Shown here piece after piece: positions 1-11,559 of a DNA stretch of 64,000 nucleotides. The first letter of the stretch is position 1. Each line of letters starts with the position of its first letter. The stretch is from Patellaria atrata CBS 101060 (Eukaryota > Ascomycota > Dothideomycetes > Patellariales > Patellariaceae): positions 1,219,016 through 1,283,015 of the forward strand of contig MU006095.1 of the NCBI GenBank assembly GCA_010093705.1, written 5' to 3'. The notes under the pieces are model-generated. The model was not told the DNA's origin, did no database searches, and was given only the letters and a program-made list of their open reading frames with translations. The position numbers and the translations under genes are program-made.

Positions 1-960
1 TTTGGTTTCGTCTAAAATATGTTTGCCGTTATACAGAATACATTGGTCGGGCTCTATAATGCTGCGTTTGTGCACGATATGACGACTTTTGGTTTGCCTC
101 TCGTATATAGGAATAGCCTCTTTCATCATAGCCCTTCCTTTGCTAGCATGTCTATAAACACATCACGTCAGCGAGAACTAATTACAGGGTTACTGATGAG
201 ATAGCACTTACCAGCAATATCGAGGTAGAAAGCGATAGCGTTGAATCTGTAAATCGTAAGCGAAGTCCGTAAGACATGAAGTTTATGCCCACTTCCGTCC
301 TTGGCCAGTTATGGAGTAGAAGAACCACTGTGAAACCGGTGAGAATGATGATCTACTTGATTCTAGCAAGATGGAACTCTAACCTTCATACGATTTGACC
401 AGTTGATCAGATCCAAATGACTGACTCCAACTAGAGTTCCCTTGTACTCCCCCCATTGACTACTAGCAACACTAGGAGATATTAATTCAGTAATGATTCA
501 TATAAAGATAGGGTATAATATTCACCTGACGAGCCCATCATTCGGAGAACCCTCCATTCGCTTAATGATTGCATGGGACGGACGGAAGATCGAAAAGAGT
601 GTTGGTTCAAGCGTAGCCCCGTAGGAGTAATACCTGATACCTCAGTGATGGTAGTTCTAAAACAATCATTATAACGGAAATACTTACCGCACTCCTCCCC
701 GGTCAGGAGTTTTCGGGTTAAAATTTTCTTGCATATATTTCCTCGTCAATTGTGGGAATGCCGCGTGTTCGAAGCCAAACCATTCCATAGCCTTAAATAC
801 TCTAGGCAGTCGAGTAGCTAGAATAGATAAATCAGAACATTTGCGTGCTAGCTAAAGTTATAATTCAACTCACTTCCAATGAGATCAAATGTGTAATCTG
901 CAAAAGCCGACCCTGGGAATTATCAGCGTCAATCACTCATAGGAGCTTGGTGTGGTTCAC
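1..960. other. No recognisable gene
   Basis: AT-rich sequence with only short chance reading frames. I looked here on the minus strand for the missing second half of the TGL2-like lipase that lies just to the right (the Asp and His regions and the ATPHRGS-type motif) and did not find it. No repeat or RNA gene was recognised. Confidence 0.5.
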
Positions 961-1084
961 CTCTATGTGGAGTAGCTATAGTGGTCAACGATAGCGCGTT
1001 GACATTGGTTGGTTTGAGTTGACTGAGCATATATCTCGAATCGAGTCCGCTTATTATACATTAGTTTGAGTCCTTCACTGGTAT

Positions 1085-1761
1085 CAATGTGCATACCCCT
1101 ATAGCAGTAAGCATCACATTTTGAAATATTATTCATATACCACATATTACCATGCTATGTCTGTTAGTCGAATTAGCATCATTTCTTTTACTAGTAGAGC
1201 GAAAGAAAACGAACGCTATGATATTGACGCTCTTTCCGGCTGCCTTTTGAGCGATGATTTCAGATAGCTTTTCAGCTCTAGCTTCGATCGATCCGGATGG
1301 AGGAACCGTTGCAATAATCACTTCGATGTCCTTTTCACGCAACGCTTCGGTAATGCCACGCCAGTACTGAACGCCTGGTAAATTTGGAACCAGACGAAGC
1401 TCGTTGAATCCTAATAATCCGTGGGCAAGGATCAAGGGATTCTTGGGCTTTTCTGCACACATTCATGAGCTCGTGACACATTGCCAATGGAAGTTCATTG
1501 ATATTTACCATAGTTCTCGCGGATGATAGCATATTCACCTTCGATAACTCGACCAAGATCACCAAGTTTGGGGTCATTTAACAAGACTCTTGCAGTACTG
1601 AACGCTCGGTGTTGATAGGGACCTCTGCAAACTGCTGCGCAGAGTGAACGTTGTATATACATCGTATGAGTTGATTTCTGCAGTATGCATATTGAAGTAG
1701 GACCCATCAATAAAATAATCACAAAGATGAAATGGGTAGCAGTTGAGATGAAGCTCTTCAC
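1085..1761 (-). pseudogene. TGL2-like mitochondrial lipase, 5' part only
   Basis: The readable part matches the N-terminal half of the TGL2 family, alpha/beta-hydrolase triacylglycerol lipases associated with mitochondria in yeast. A basic, Ser/Ala-rich leader (start best at 1662; an in-frame ATG also lies at 1761) is followed by the family block NPLILAHGLLGF, then PPSGSIEARAEKL and KSVNIIA. Two introns have good borders: one after RENYG (GTAAAT to TGTGCAG) and one after NIIA (GTTCGT to CTAACAG). That second junction brings the nucleophile elbow HSM into frame. A third donor follows at once, but no acceptor restores GGLDARYM; every frame soon stops. The rest of the hydrolase, with the Asp and His of the triad, is absent. 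I read this as a broken gene, or less likely a truncated one. Identification of the 5' half is secure; the exact break point is not. Confidence 0.7.
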
Positions 1762-2078
1762 GCGTTTACAGGGTGAGCTCGCTTAGTATGACGTCGTTAA
1801 AAGCGAACTGTAAGAAGTCTCTGCTGGGCGAATATTTTTCTTATAACAGATATTATTTTGATACCTGGGAAATTTGGCTGATGAGTATTTTGATTGGTGC
1901 TTAACATGCCAAAGAATTTTCATTGTAGCATACATCATAAATTTAGTCCAGAATAGACCTCCCTTCTATGATATCAGTACAGGACGCACCAAGTTCATTG
2001 CTCAGCAACATAGCATCTCATAATAACATCGCTGTCAGTCGAACCCTTAGTGCAGAAATCACTGAGCTAGATGGTTGC
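1762..2078. other. Gap between lipase relic and VMA10
   Basis: About 320 bases, AT-rich. It lies downstream of VMA10 and upstream of the lipase relic, both on the minus strand, so it should hold the VMA10 3' end. No element was recognised. Confidence 0.4.
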
Positions 2079-2694
2079 TCATTGCTTTCGCGGTTCTGGG
2101 TTCGGGCTAGTAACCGCCGTCAGGAGATCTTCGACCACTTTTGATCCTTTGTCGTTTCCAATAGCCTTGATCTCCTTTAACTTCTCCTCCGTCTCCTTAT
2201 TTGCCTCTTCCTCGGCCTTCTTGTTGCCGCTGCTATGCTATAAGAATGTCAGCAATTGTGCTGACCCGAGATATCCAGATATGGTAATTTCTGCTCATAC
2301 CTCGTTCTCGAAAGCCTTGAACTCTTCCTCTTTTTGGGCGCGGTATTCCTCAATCTCCTTTTGTGCCTCACTTCGAGCGTCTTTTACTCTCTTGGTTCGA
2401 TCTAAAGGGGGCCGAAATTAGGATATCTACTGGGTAAACCCATCATGCGGTCTTCTTACACTCTCTGGCTACTTGACGTTAGCCGGCGAACAGTTCAAAG
2501 CAAGCGGACAGCATATACCTTTTTGTACTATCTTCTGTGCGTCACGTTCGGCCTATATAAGTTAAGCTACAGTTTGGCTCTTTTGAACGGAGGAGGCCTA
2601 CATCTAGTAGGGTTTGGATACCGGCCGAATTTTGTGCAGACTAGGATTACATTAACTTGATTAAATTTATGGATATCATTGAAGATCGCACCAT
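2079..2694 (-). CDS. VMA10: V-type H+-ATPase subunit G
   Basis: Subunit G of the peripheral stalk of the vacuolar proton pump; it pairs with subunit E to hold the V1 and Vo sectors together. The spliced product is 114 residues, the usual family length, and begins MSAQNSAGIQTLLDAERDAQ. The middle is a charged helix (RTKRVKDARSEAQKEIEEY) typical of the family. Six exons are read: 2692-2694 (ATG only), 2602-2640, 2519-2552, 2460-2468, 2301-2401 and 2079-2237. The fourth is a 9-base microexon; without it the conserved KAREYRTKR collapses to KDRTKR. Intron borders are GT-AG, with a clear CTAAC branch site before the microexon. The gene is head to head with PET117, 226 bases away. Confidence in the family is high; the ATG-only first exon rests on splice consensus and family pattern. 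Confidence 0.88.
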
Positions 2695-2920
2695 CTTAAA
2701 GTATCTTGCTTTGAGAGTTTTCGAGATCTTGATACTGGTGACTGAGGTGAGATGCCCGCCGTGGAGAGCAAGATTGCCAAGTTAGGTGGTCATAGCTTCA
2801 CGAAGTTGTTTTCCAGGTTGCATGCGTAAGGTCGGGTAGGTCAGGACAGGAACTGTGAAGGAGTATCTTTTGCAACAAGTCGAGCATCTTATGCTTTTAT
2901 AATCATTTACATTACTCGCC
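2695..2920. promoter_or_regulatory. Divergent promoter VMA10 / PET117
   Basis: These 226 bases separate the start codons of two oppositely transcribed genes, so both promoters must lie in or overlap this stretch. No specific binding site was recognised. Confidence 0.6.
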
Positions 2921-3216
2921 ATGTCAACCGCTTCAAAGTTCACTTTAGCTACTACAGCATTGGGAGCAATTGGCATTGTTATCTTCGTCCACTATGGACA
3001 GAAAACAGAAAAAGCTGTAAGCTACGAGTCATCTGGATGGAGAACCAGCTTAACTAACATGTTTAGGCTATGCATGCCGGCGTAATAAGAGATATGGAGC
3101 AACAAAGGATAAAGAGGGAGCGATTGTTAGACTTCGAGGCCCAGAAAGCTTTGGAACAAGAGTACCGAAAAATCCAGACAGTAAAGGAAGATCCGCCAGT
3201 TGCTGAACAGCGGTGA
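2921..3216 (+). CDS. PET117: Cytochrome c oxidase assembly protein PET117
   Basis: PET117 is a small mitochondrial inner-membrane factor needed for cytochrome c oxidase assembly. The gene is too short to be caught by long-frame searches. Exon 1 (2921-3016) encodes a Ser/Thr start and one hydrophobic segment (TTALGAIGIVIFVHYGQ). The 50-base intron 3017-3066 has a GTAAGC donor and TTTAG acceptor. Exon 2 (3067-3216) gives the family block MHAGVIRDMEQQRIKRERL and a charged tail ending in a TGA at 3214-3216. The product is 81 residues, normal for the family. Its ATG faces that of VMA10. Recognition comes from the single N-terminal membrane segment followed by the conserved GVIRD and the coiled charged tail. 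Confidence 0.85.
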
Positions 3217-4287
3217 TGTACGAAAGATTACTTAGGTCTGTCACAGTCTAAGTGTCATCTATATCCGAACGAGATGTGTATCGCGGCTACGATATCCCCT
3301 CGCCGAAGTATATAAGTTTGCGAAAGCGTATCTGACTACGGATCACATGCATCAACATGGGACGAGGACAAGCAAACCGCTTCTAGTCCAAAACGAACGT
3401 CTCTATTCTGGTTGTCCCGAATATATGGTACACGATGAGCAATTCCTGAGACTCTTGATGTTCACCTCAGGCTGAAGTTGGGATTCAAATCGATACACCC
3501 GGCGCAAGTTGACGACCGCTCTTAGGAGGACGAGCACACTTGACGCTCTAGACCGTAGTTACTAGCTCGCCTTGATCTTCTGCAGATCTACTCGCCTCCT
3601 AATTAGCTCTCGAAGTGGTGAATTGTTAAGATTTAGGGGGTGGTGGATGGATAGTATATCCAATGTTTTGTGTTACTTCGACTACTACACTGTTATCATG
3701 TCGAGGTCGTTTCCGCAGACTGGATAACCAATGCGGTATACATTTTATTGTATCCTTTGAGGATTTTTTATTCGCCTAGAACGTCAATGTGACCTTTCAA
3801 ACCAGAACTTTGTGTAATTGTAGAACCGTGGCTTTGTTGCATTGCGGATAGTCCATGGCCAGATGCGGTGGGTCTAAGACAAAATGGCTTTACATTCTGC
3901 AATCTTTCAAGAAGACGATTTCCCAATCTATTCCCACAATTATCTTTCCTTTCCTCCGAACAATTGCAGGACACGGAATAAGTTGTGAAGCGCGCTGTCT
4001 CATCTCAACGCGGAGCGCACGCGAACGATTGGCCAAGAGTCGATCTCCCGTTCGTTGCTGAGGGCGACCGCCGAATCAACAATCAAACACGGCGAACCCT
4101 CAAGAAAACGCAACTTCCCACTCATTCCTAATCGTACATGACACATTCAACTATTCTTCTCAAAAAGCGGTCTTAAGTGAGAAATAACGTTCTTTGACTT
4201 CCACTTTTCTTAGTCCCACGGCGCATTCCTGCATTCCACCGTACCAAAGCGCTCCACTACCTTATTTCTTTGACGGCTTCCAGCATC
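3217..4287. other. Intergenic, PET117 to UBC11
   Basis: About 1.07 kb between a gene end and the next start on the same strand. Frames inside (for example 3768-3974 on the minus strand) look like chance. The last 150 bases are CT-rich, as usual just upstream of filamentous-fungal start codons. Nothing else was recognised. Confidence 0.4.
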
Positions 4288-4968
4288 ATGAATCCAGTTC
4301 TTAGTCCTCCACCTGCAACTGCAGCAGCAGATATGGATACGGTGAAATCTTCCACTGTAACTCTATCATCAACCAATAATGCTAATGTTACCAAACGGTA
4401 ATCCTCCATAACTCCAAGTCCCCACCCTCACCTACAAAATAAATAGCTAATGAACTATATCAGACTACAAAGCGAACTCATGTCTCTAATGATGTCCTCG
4501 ACACCCGGTGTCTCCGCCTTCCCTAACGATGGCGACCTCCTAAACTGGACAGGGACGATCGTCGGCCCAGATGCCACTCCCTACGAGGGACTTACCTTCA
4601 AACTCTCATTCAACTTCCCGACCACATATCCTTACGCGCCGCCTACAGTGCTGTTCAAAACACCCATCTACCATCCTAACATCGACTTCTCAGGACGGAT
4701 ATGTCTTGATATTCTTAAGGACAAGTGGAGCGCTATATATAATGTTCAGAGCGTGTTGTTGAGTTTACAGAGTCTGCTGGGGGAGCCCAATAAGTGAGTA
4801 CTAGAAAGGATTTCTTGCATATTCTGCTATGGATTGGATCAGTGCTAATGGGTGTATAGTGCGAGTCCTCTCAATGGTCAAGCAGCCGAGTTGTGGGATA
4901 AAGATCCGGTCGAGTATAAGCGATTGGTATTAGGTCGACATCGGGACCTTACAGATGATGAATTGTAG
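4288..4968 (+). CDS. UBC11: Ubiquitin-conjugating enzyme E2, UBC11/UBE2C type
   Basis: An E2 enzyme that carries activated ubiquitin on a cysteine; the UBE2C/UBC11 branch works with the anaphase-promoting complex in mitosis. Three exons (4288-4397, 4464-4793, 4860-4968) give 182 residues. Residues 1-36 are the Ser/Thr/Ala-rich extension typical of the UBE2C branch. The UBC fold follows, with the HPN motif at 107-109 and the catalytic Cys at 117 in [14 protein letters not shown]. Both introns are 66 bases with clean GT-AG borders, and splicing keeps conserved blocks ([10 protein letters not shown], then [18 protein letters not shown]). It ends in LTDDEL. Assignment to UBC11 rather than another E2 rests on the N-terminal extension and the short acidic tail. 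Confidence 0.9.
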
Positions 4969-7900
4969 ATGTGAAACGTTCAATAGGATATACATGATTG
5001 GAACGAGGTCATCGGGGAATATGTCATGGCACCTCTTTTCTCCCTTATTAACGAGTCTATGCTGTATTCTCGTCCCTCTACTTGAGACATCATGGTACGG
5101 TGTCGGTCATGGGGTTTATTGAACAGCAGCTGAGCGTTCAGGGTTAACTTGCATTGATGGTCTCTCCTAGTCGTCCCTGAATATCAACACCTTTTGTACG
5201 TTTAATTTATACAGCGGATACTGCATCTTGAGCCCCGCGATCGACCCATAACTCTTCCGATTAACCTAGCCTGCAATTTTATTCTTCTGTCATCTTTACG
5301 CAAGTATTATCTATTTGAGCCTCGCCGACATGTACCAGATACCGTATGAGGCTCTCGATTGATTGTAGCCGTTGTGGGGTCGGGGAATACATATAATAAG
5401 CCACCATCTCAGGTACGGGATACAGTACCTGGCATCCAGACGATATTAATAAACTACAATGTCGCTTCTCCACGATTAATATGCGGAACCACAAGTTTTC
5501 GGCGGGCTTACCACGATATTACCTTCTGGGCCCCGCTCATCAGCGAATTTATAGTACAAAGGGTAATACGGATTGTGGGACTTGGTCGGCGCTGGTATTA
5601 CCTAAAGGTGCTGCACTCCGCCATTTTCATATGGAGAGGAGCAACTTTAAGTCATTGATGCACCCGAATTCTCGGACACACTGGACTCGAGATGGCGTAA
5701 CCTCCGGCGTTCAGTTCAGTCTGGATGAAGGTGGGGTCTAGTGCCTATCAGAATACTTACAATATCCAAGTGCTACAGTAACCATACTAACTAATGCATA
5801 GGTACTAGATTAGAGAGTCTATTATACCCGTTTCCCGTCAATCAAAAAAAAAAAGATATGGTGTGTTACGGCGATAGAGATCAAAATTCACGGACGAAGA
5901 AGGTAGTTATGGCGGCATCATCGATAAGGTAAAGGAAAGTATTTCGTACCTCAACTCAACGGGCAGCGGCACGGCCCATATTGCTGACAGTGCCGCACAT
6001 GCCAACGTAGCGAGGATTAGATCGCACATCGCATCCAGCTCTGACAGGAAGGTCTAGAAAGAAGGGTGATGTGCTGGTTACAAGACTATAACTTGGAGCC
6101 GGGCGGGCAGAGGAAAAGGTGTGACCGCCCGCCATTGTTGATCAGTTGATGATGGATCTACTGTACCCGTTGCAAGTGGTCCACCTGCGACTAGCTTTTA
6201 AGGATCTTTTTTTGAAGAATAATGAAGAGTTGAAGACACCACCGTTAGTACGATTATTCATACGAGAGAGTTCCCAGCACCCAATTATTTCCTCTTCCCC
6301 TAGATGCGGATTAGCAAAGAGACCAGGACCCCACGGGCTGAGATCCCGAGCGAACGAGGGATGTGTCAGATTCCGGACCTGTCGCTCTTGGGTTGTGGCT
6401 GCAGGCGTGCCCTTCTCCCCGGGGCTGACCGCTGACGAAGGAGAGAGGTTGTTTGGTGCTCGTTGTAGCGGGGAGAGCGAGCGAGGGATGAATCCCGCGT
6501 GTTGGAAAGTCAGCGCCGCTTGATCTTGACAGGGCGAAGTAAACCGTAGGCCTAAGAGAGAGAATGTAGTCGCCTGAGGTTATAAGAGACTATTCTATGC
6601 TTCAAGAATAGATGATGAAACGAAACATGAACGATGAATTGCCCGGAGCAGGCTCCCCCCCCCTGTATCAGGAACACGAAACAGGTACGGCCGCGGGAGG
6701 GCAGAGGGTACAACATTGGCACGATCATAGGCCCTTGAATTAGGTTGAGTCTTTGAACTTTTGGCCCACGGCGAACCAGTTTGTCGAACTTGTAATGCTG
6801 CAGCTTGCTACTGTACGGAGGTACTGTACCTTGGGTTATAGCCTGTAGTGCTGTGGTGCAACTCGATCGTAAAACGGCTGATGCCCTGAATGAAGCAGTT
6901 GGGAGGGGGGGGGGACTATATCTGCAGCTATTATTATTGGAGCCTTTCCGTTTTCTCCATTACTTGGGGAATGGGGCAGTCAGACGACGAAGAAAGCCCT
7001 GTCTACGGTACCCTTTTTGACATTGTTAAGTTTAAAGGGCAAGCCAAATATAGTGTTGCCCTCTCCATTCTGCTTTGCCTGTATTCCTGTACGAGTGACC
7101 CTGAACCGTATACCGGAGAACTATGATGGGCATGCTTTGCTTATTGATCCATCTAATCAGTTCCTTGGGTCTGCCTTGTATAGGGTACTGTAATAGCGGG
7201 AAGATTCGGGAATGAGCCGCAAAGTAAAAGCCAGAGATGTTAGAGAGCCACCGCTTATATATAAGCTGGCTGGAAGCATGATCTCATAAGAGTATGAATA
7301 AAAGAGCGGACCGGAGAACTTGTTGCGGGTGCCATGGGAATCACGGCAACTTGCATGCAAGTTTCACTGCAGCTACAGCAGACAGACACTGCATAATTGT
7401 TTCTGAGGGACAAGACATCTATTCTGTAGTCATGTGCTATGCCTAGAAAACTTCCAAGAGGGACTTTTTGGCTCGAAGAACGAGGAATCGATCGTTCGAT
7501 CGGGCATTCAGACATGCTGGCTGACCTTCAGTCTGTAGTTCAAGCTGTTTACCGCACCAGCCGTACCATTCTGGTGCTTTGTCTGAAGAACCGTAGTTCT
7601 AAGACATGCATGATATTTTAAGTTTGGACTTGCTGTTTAAACTGTACTGTACTTTGTTTTAGACAAAGGGACAACCACTGGTGACAGAATCAACATTACC
7701 CTCTATACATGGAGTCTCAACACTGTAAAAGGAAGGACAATACTGTAGGACAGTACGAATAGCAATTCCTTCACGTATAGACTATGTGGGAGGGTCGTGT
7801 TCGCTGGTTGATGACAAGAAGTAATAGTAATACTGTAAATGAAATGGGGAAAGACAACCTAAGCTGGGAGACGCAAGCCCAGCTGTTCGATGCAAATGTC

Positions 7901-8402
7901 CGGCACTCTTTCGGTTTGGTCTTTTTGCCTTTTCGAATTTCGAGGGTATGGAAGACTTTATTTTTCGATCAAGGGGATCTTCGGCTCGCCCTTGTCAAAA
8001 TGAGGCACCTGGTGGCTTGAGAGCATGCTGAGGTGCATTCCACTGTTCAGTGCCCTCTACTTCCACTTCACTCCCACCAATTCCGATTCCTCACCACCTC
8101 ACCTCTCTTCGCAATTCTTGTCTTTGAACTTCCTCACCTGAACTTACCTCAAACCCGCCTGCCTCTCTGCCAACTCAAGAAACAGCTCACTTGCTGTAAC
8201 TCGTCATCCAATTTTGTTTGCAAACTGACAACCGGAGCTAGCAATCGTTTCCCTCCGTCTTCCTCATGACGCTCCTCTCACCTTCTTTGAAGTTGGTCCA
8301 TTCCTACTTCATATAAACACTCTACTTGTTATAGAATCCCCAAAATATTCCCCACGGAATAAATCCTACTCTTGAAGATATCATTCACGGAAACGGTGAG
8401 CT
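4969..8402. other. 3.4-kb gap upstream of the ELL-like gene
   Basis: The longest stretch in the window with no gene I can support. Frames here are short and match no family I recognise. Visible structure is minor. A 7-base inverted repeat GGCGGGC/GCCCGCC lies at 6102-6108 and 6127-6133. A GC-richer patch spans about 6280-6530, there are G and C runs near 6650 and 6905, and ACTGT/CTGTA-rich sequence runs through 7640-7760. From about 8035 to 8400 the plus strand becomes strongly CT-rich, which is the expected leader of the next gene. Confidence 0.4.
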
Positions 8403-10402
8403 ATGGCTTCTACAGCCATGTTCAACTATCCCGTTTCCCTTCATGGGGCCCCGGATACCTACATCGGGAAGCCGGAAGCAAGAAGTAAAGCTGTACAAGT
8501 CATGCAGCTTGAAATGACCCAAGATGTTATCGACGAACTTCTGGAGAGCGTTCGTAGTGGAAAGCCTCCTCAAATTCTTTTCGGTCGAGCTCCCGTAAGT
8601 TGGATTACCGTTTATGAATCGTCCCTCGTACATAGTATCCCTACACCTGCTTAGAACAATTTGAAATAACAATGGTATCATTGCAGACAATACGTTATGG
8701 GTCGAAGAGTCACATGCTCGAAGCGTCGCAAGAAAAATACCGTCATGAATTATACAGGGTAGGGGGTGAAGAGACGGAGAACGAAATGGCATTCGCTGGA
8801 CTGATAAACACCACCCTTTCCATACAGAAAGTAGATGAAGCAACCGCTGGGGTAGACGCAGCTCTAGAAACGCTAAAGAACAATATTGCAACTATCAATA
8901 GGGAAAAGGAAGCTCAAAAGTATGTCATTGTCATTGTTGTTCATTGACCCAGATATTCATCAAATGCTATTGTGACTTTAGAAAACATGTGAACTGACAA
9001 TACCATTTTCGACAATAGACTTCAGGGCAGTCCACTTATAAAATCGTCCTCGCTGAACAAAATGTCATCTACGTCGAAGAAAACATCTCCGCTCAGCACT
9101 TTTCAAGATCCTACATCAAATTCCCCTTTACTAAGCAATCTACAATCACCGAACATGCCTTCGTCTCGATTGAGCCAGAAGAAGTACGACGCTATACGGC
9201 TGGCCGTACTTCACAAGCTTGCTGCCACCCCCCCAGGCCGGTACAAGTCCTTTGATGTTGTCGAAGCCAAATTCGCCCAAGAAGTGCGAGCGTACCGTTC
9301 TCAAGTAGCCCCTTTCATCAGGGAATTCATGAAACCAATCGATCCCAAGAAGACGTCGGAAGTTGTACTAGCCGACAAATTTTATAAGCAAGTCAATTAC
9401 CAAGGATTCGACTACAATGCCGTAGACCGAGAAACGGCAATTGAGAACGCGATCAAGGCTTTTGATCGCATGCGTCTCCCTTCAACTTCGGGTTTTTGGC
9501 AGAGACTTCTACCCGAAGAAGAACGAAAACAAGGGAAATGCTTGTCACGGTTGAACCTCCGTACCGGACCTCCCGAGACAACCACCAGTACCGCCCCTCG
9601 AGCTCAGTCCATCGAAAAGAAGATGGCTGCAGCGATGAAAGCCGGCCCAAAGAAGATGGCCGAGAAAAAGAGCGAGTCCAAGGAGCATGAGAAGAACCCG
9701 GAGACAGCTGTTGGTATGAAAAAAAAAGCGGCCATCGTACCCACGAATACGGATATCGTACCGTCCAGCACAAAGTCTCGAGATACAAAGATCGTACAAA
9801 CCTCGACTAACAAAGTCCCAGTGTCCAAGAAGACATTGGATGAATTACAAGCGAGAAAGAAATTAGAATCTAGGCAAACTCCTCTTGCTAAGAGTTCAGC
9901 CATACGGCCGACCCAAAAATCAATCCAGGCTAACAAACCCAAAAACCCGTCGCCATTGAGCGTTTCCCCCCCTCTTAATGCGTCGGACTTCGCAAATGGA
10001 AAATCCGCTCGCAAGGAGCTCTCTTCACACAAACCTCTGAAGCGCAAAGCAGTCGATGACGATAACAGCAACGTCAAGCGTACCAAGACCGACCGTGTCT
10101 CAATTCCAGTGAACGGCATAGCTTCGCTCTCCAGTTCTGGAGCAAGTCTCAAGAATTCCCTTGGATACACTTCCCCAAGCTCGGACTCTTCCACCAGCCC
10201 GACCCTCTCCTTTCACCAAATCGTAGAGCTTTCTCAAAAGTTCAAACGGTACTACGACCGTTACGAAAGACTCTATCATCAGATTGCCGACAACGCTGAC
10301 CCTCCCAGTCCCGAGAAGCGCGAAGCTCTCTTACGAATGCACACTAAGCTGGCTGAGATGAAGAAGGAGATTCGTGCCGGTACTCAAGGTCCCCTAGCTT
10401 GA
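8403..10402 (+). CDS. RNA polymerase II elongation factor ELL-like
   Basis: ELL proteins stimulate Pol II elongation. Three exons (8403-8594, 8687-8919, 9019-10402; introns of 92 and 99 bases) give about 602 residues. The N-terminal part has the fungal ELL block ILFGRAPTIRYGSKSHMLEA, created across the first splice junction, followed by RHELYR. A winged-helix-like stretch follows (QKKYDAIRLAVLHKLAATPP, then YKSFDVVEAKF). The middle is a long basic, Lys/Ser/Thr-rich disordered linker. The last 70 residues (FHQIVELSQKFKRYYDRYERL onward) form a charged helical region compatible with an occludin/ELL homology tail. The second junction (CAAAA to ACTTCAGG) keeps frame but is less constrained than the first. 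Antisense frames over 9453-10194 are shadows of the biased linker. The family call is fairly sure; no standard gene symbol is assigned. Confidence 0.72.
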
Positions 10403-11559
10403 ACGCATGATTGAGTTCTTGGAATAAGAGTAGGAAATTTTTAACCCGGATAAGCATTTACATTGGTGGTTATGGTCATGGTCTTTAGATATGGTGTTCC
10501 TTCGATTTGCATTTTTGTCGGCTCATGGTTTGGCGTATTGGTTGAAACATTGGCTCATGAACATATGATCTTTGAGCGACTAGATCGTGGTGTCTGCAAA
10601 GACAGACCCTCCCACCCGACAGATGATGGACGTTGGTTTTGGTAGACTTGGTGGATTATTTGGTCGATTGCATCGGATCTGGCGACCCCGCTGGTTGGTA
10701 TTATGAGAAAGACTTTTGTCATGACGTTGAACGTCACATTATAACATCGATACGTCCCGTTCTGGTCATTCGGATAGGACGTCAGTTTTTAGGTAGCTTG
10801 AATGATACTGATTACATACCCCAGCCCATAACCATCTAGGCTGTAGCTATGTCTGACTCTCCTACTACTACCTCCTCTGTCTGGTCTTCTTCCTCTTCTC
10901 GCACCAGTCCACGCCCATCCCATTCCTTGATATTTGCTAGGTCAGTTTAGCTGCTTCAATTAGTATACTTACTATATCTAGTATATCCAGTAGTACGTAT
11001 AGGCCTAGGGACGCGTGAGGCGGGAGATACAGACGCGGCAACAAGCTAAGTCTCACTTCCGTAGGCACTTTTCACGCTCAAACTCGGTGGCACTTGAGGG
11101 GGTCCAGCGGAGGTGGAAGTATTGAGAATAATCGCGGGGGAGAGGTGTTCGAGTCTTGGGAATCCCAACACTGTCCTAAAATGATGCTAATAGGAGTTCG
11201 TGGTGTTAGTGCTGATAAGGGGTGTGGTGTAGGTTCCCCATGGCAGGATTCACTGGCAATTGCTTTTATCGTTGGGGTTTTGTATGGGAATAAAGGACAG
11301 TAAACAGTCGCATATGCACTCTTAACTCGAAAATAAGACATATAGAACTTATTTGGTCCTATCCTATACACACCGTTATAGCCAAGGAAAATCCCTCAAG
11401 ATACCAGGCCATTTCCACTATTATCCACCAAAAAGGTTACTGTTATGTATGCTTGCCTCCTTGGCAAACCATGCCTCATAATGAAATTCGTAACATATCG
11501 TAACTAGTCCTCCTTTTTGGAAGTACTTGTACAGTACTTGCTATCCAGGGTTTAGATCG
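10403..11559. other. Convergent gap between ELL-like gene and symporter
   Basis: Both neighbours end into this 1.16-kb stretch, so it should hold two 3' untranslated regions. A short open start with many Ser/Thr codons lies near 10850 and is followed by a possible donor, but nothing downstream supports a gene. Confidence 0.4.

Noticed and set aside
2071-2421. 116-codon plus-strand frame rich in Ser/Phe
   Set aside because: It is the antisense shadow of VMA10 exons 5 and 6, which match a known family on the minus strand.
6102-6133. GC-rich inverted repeat as a regulatory or terminator hairpin
   Set aside because: Only seven base pairs, and intrinsic terminators of this kind are not used by nuclear Pol II genes.
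9453-10194. Long minus-strand frames, up to 196 codons
   Set aside because: They are antisense to the Lys/Ser/Thr-biased linker of the ELL-like gene, whose sense frame is better supported.
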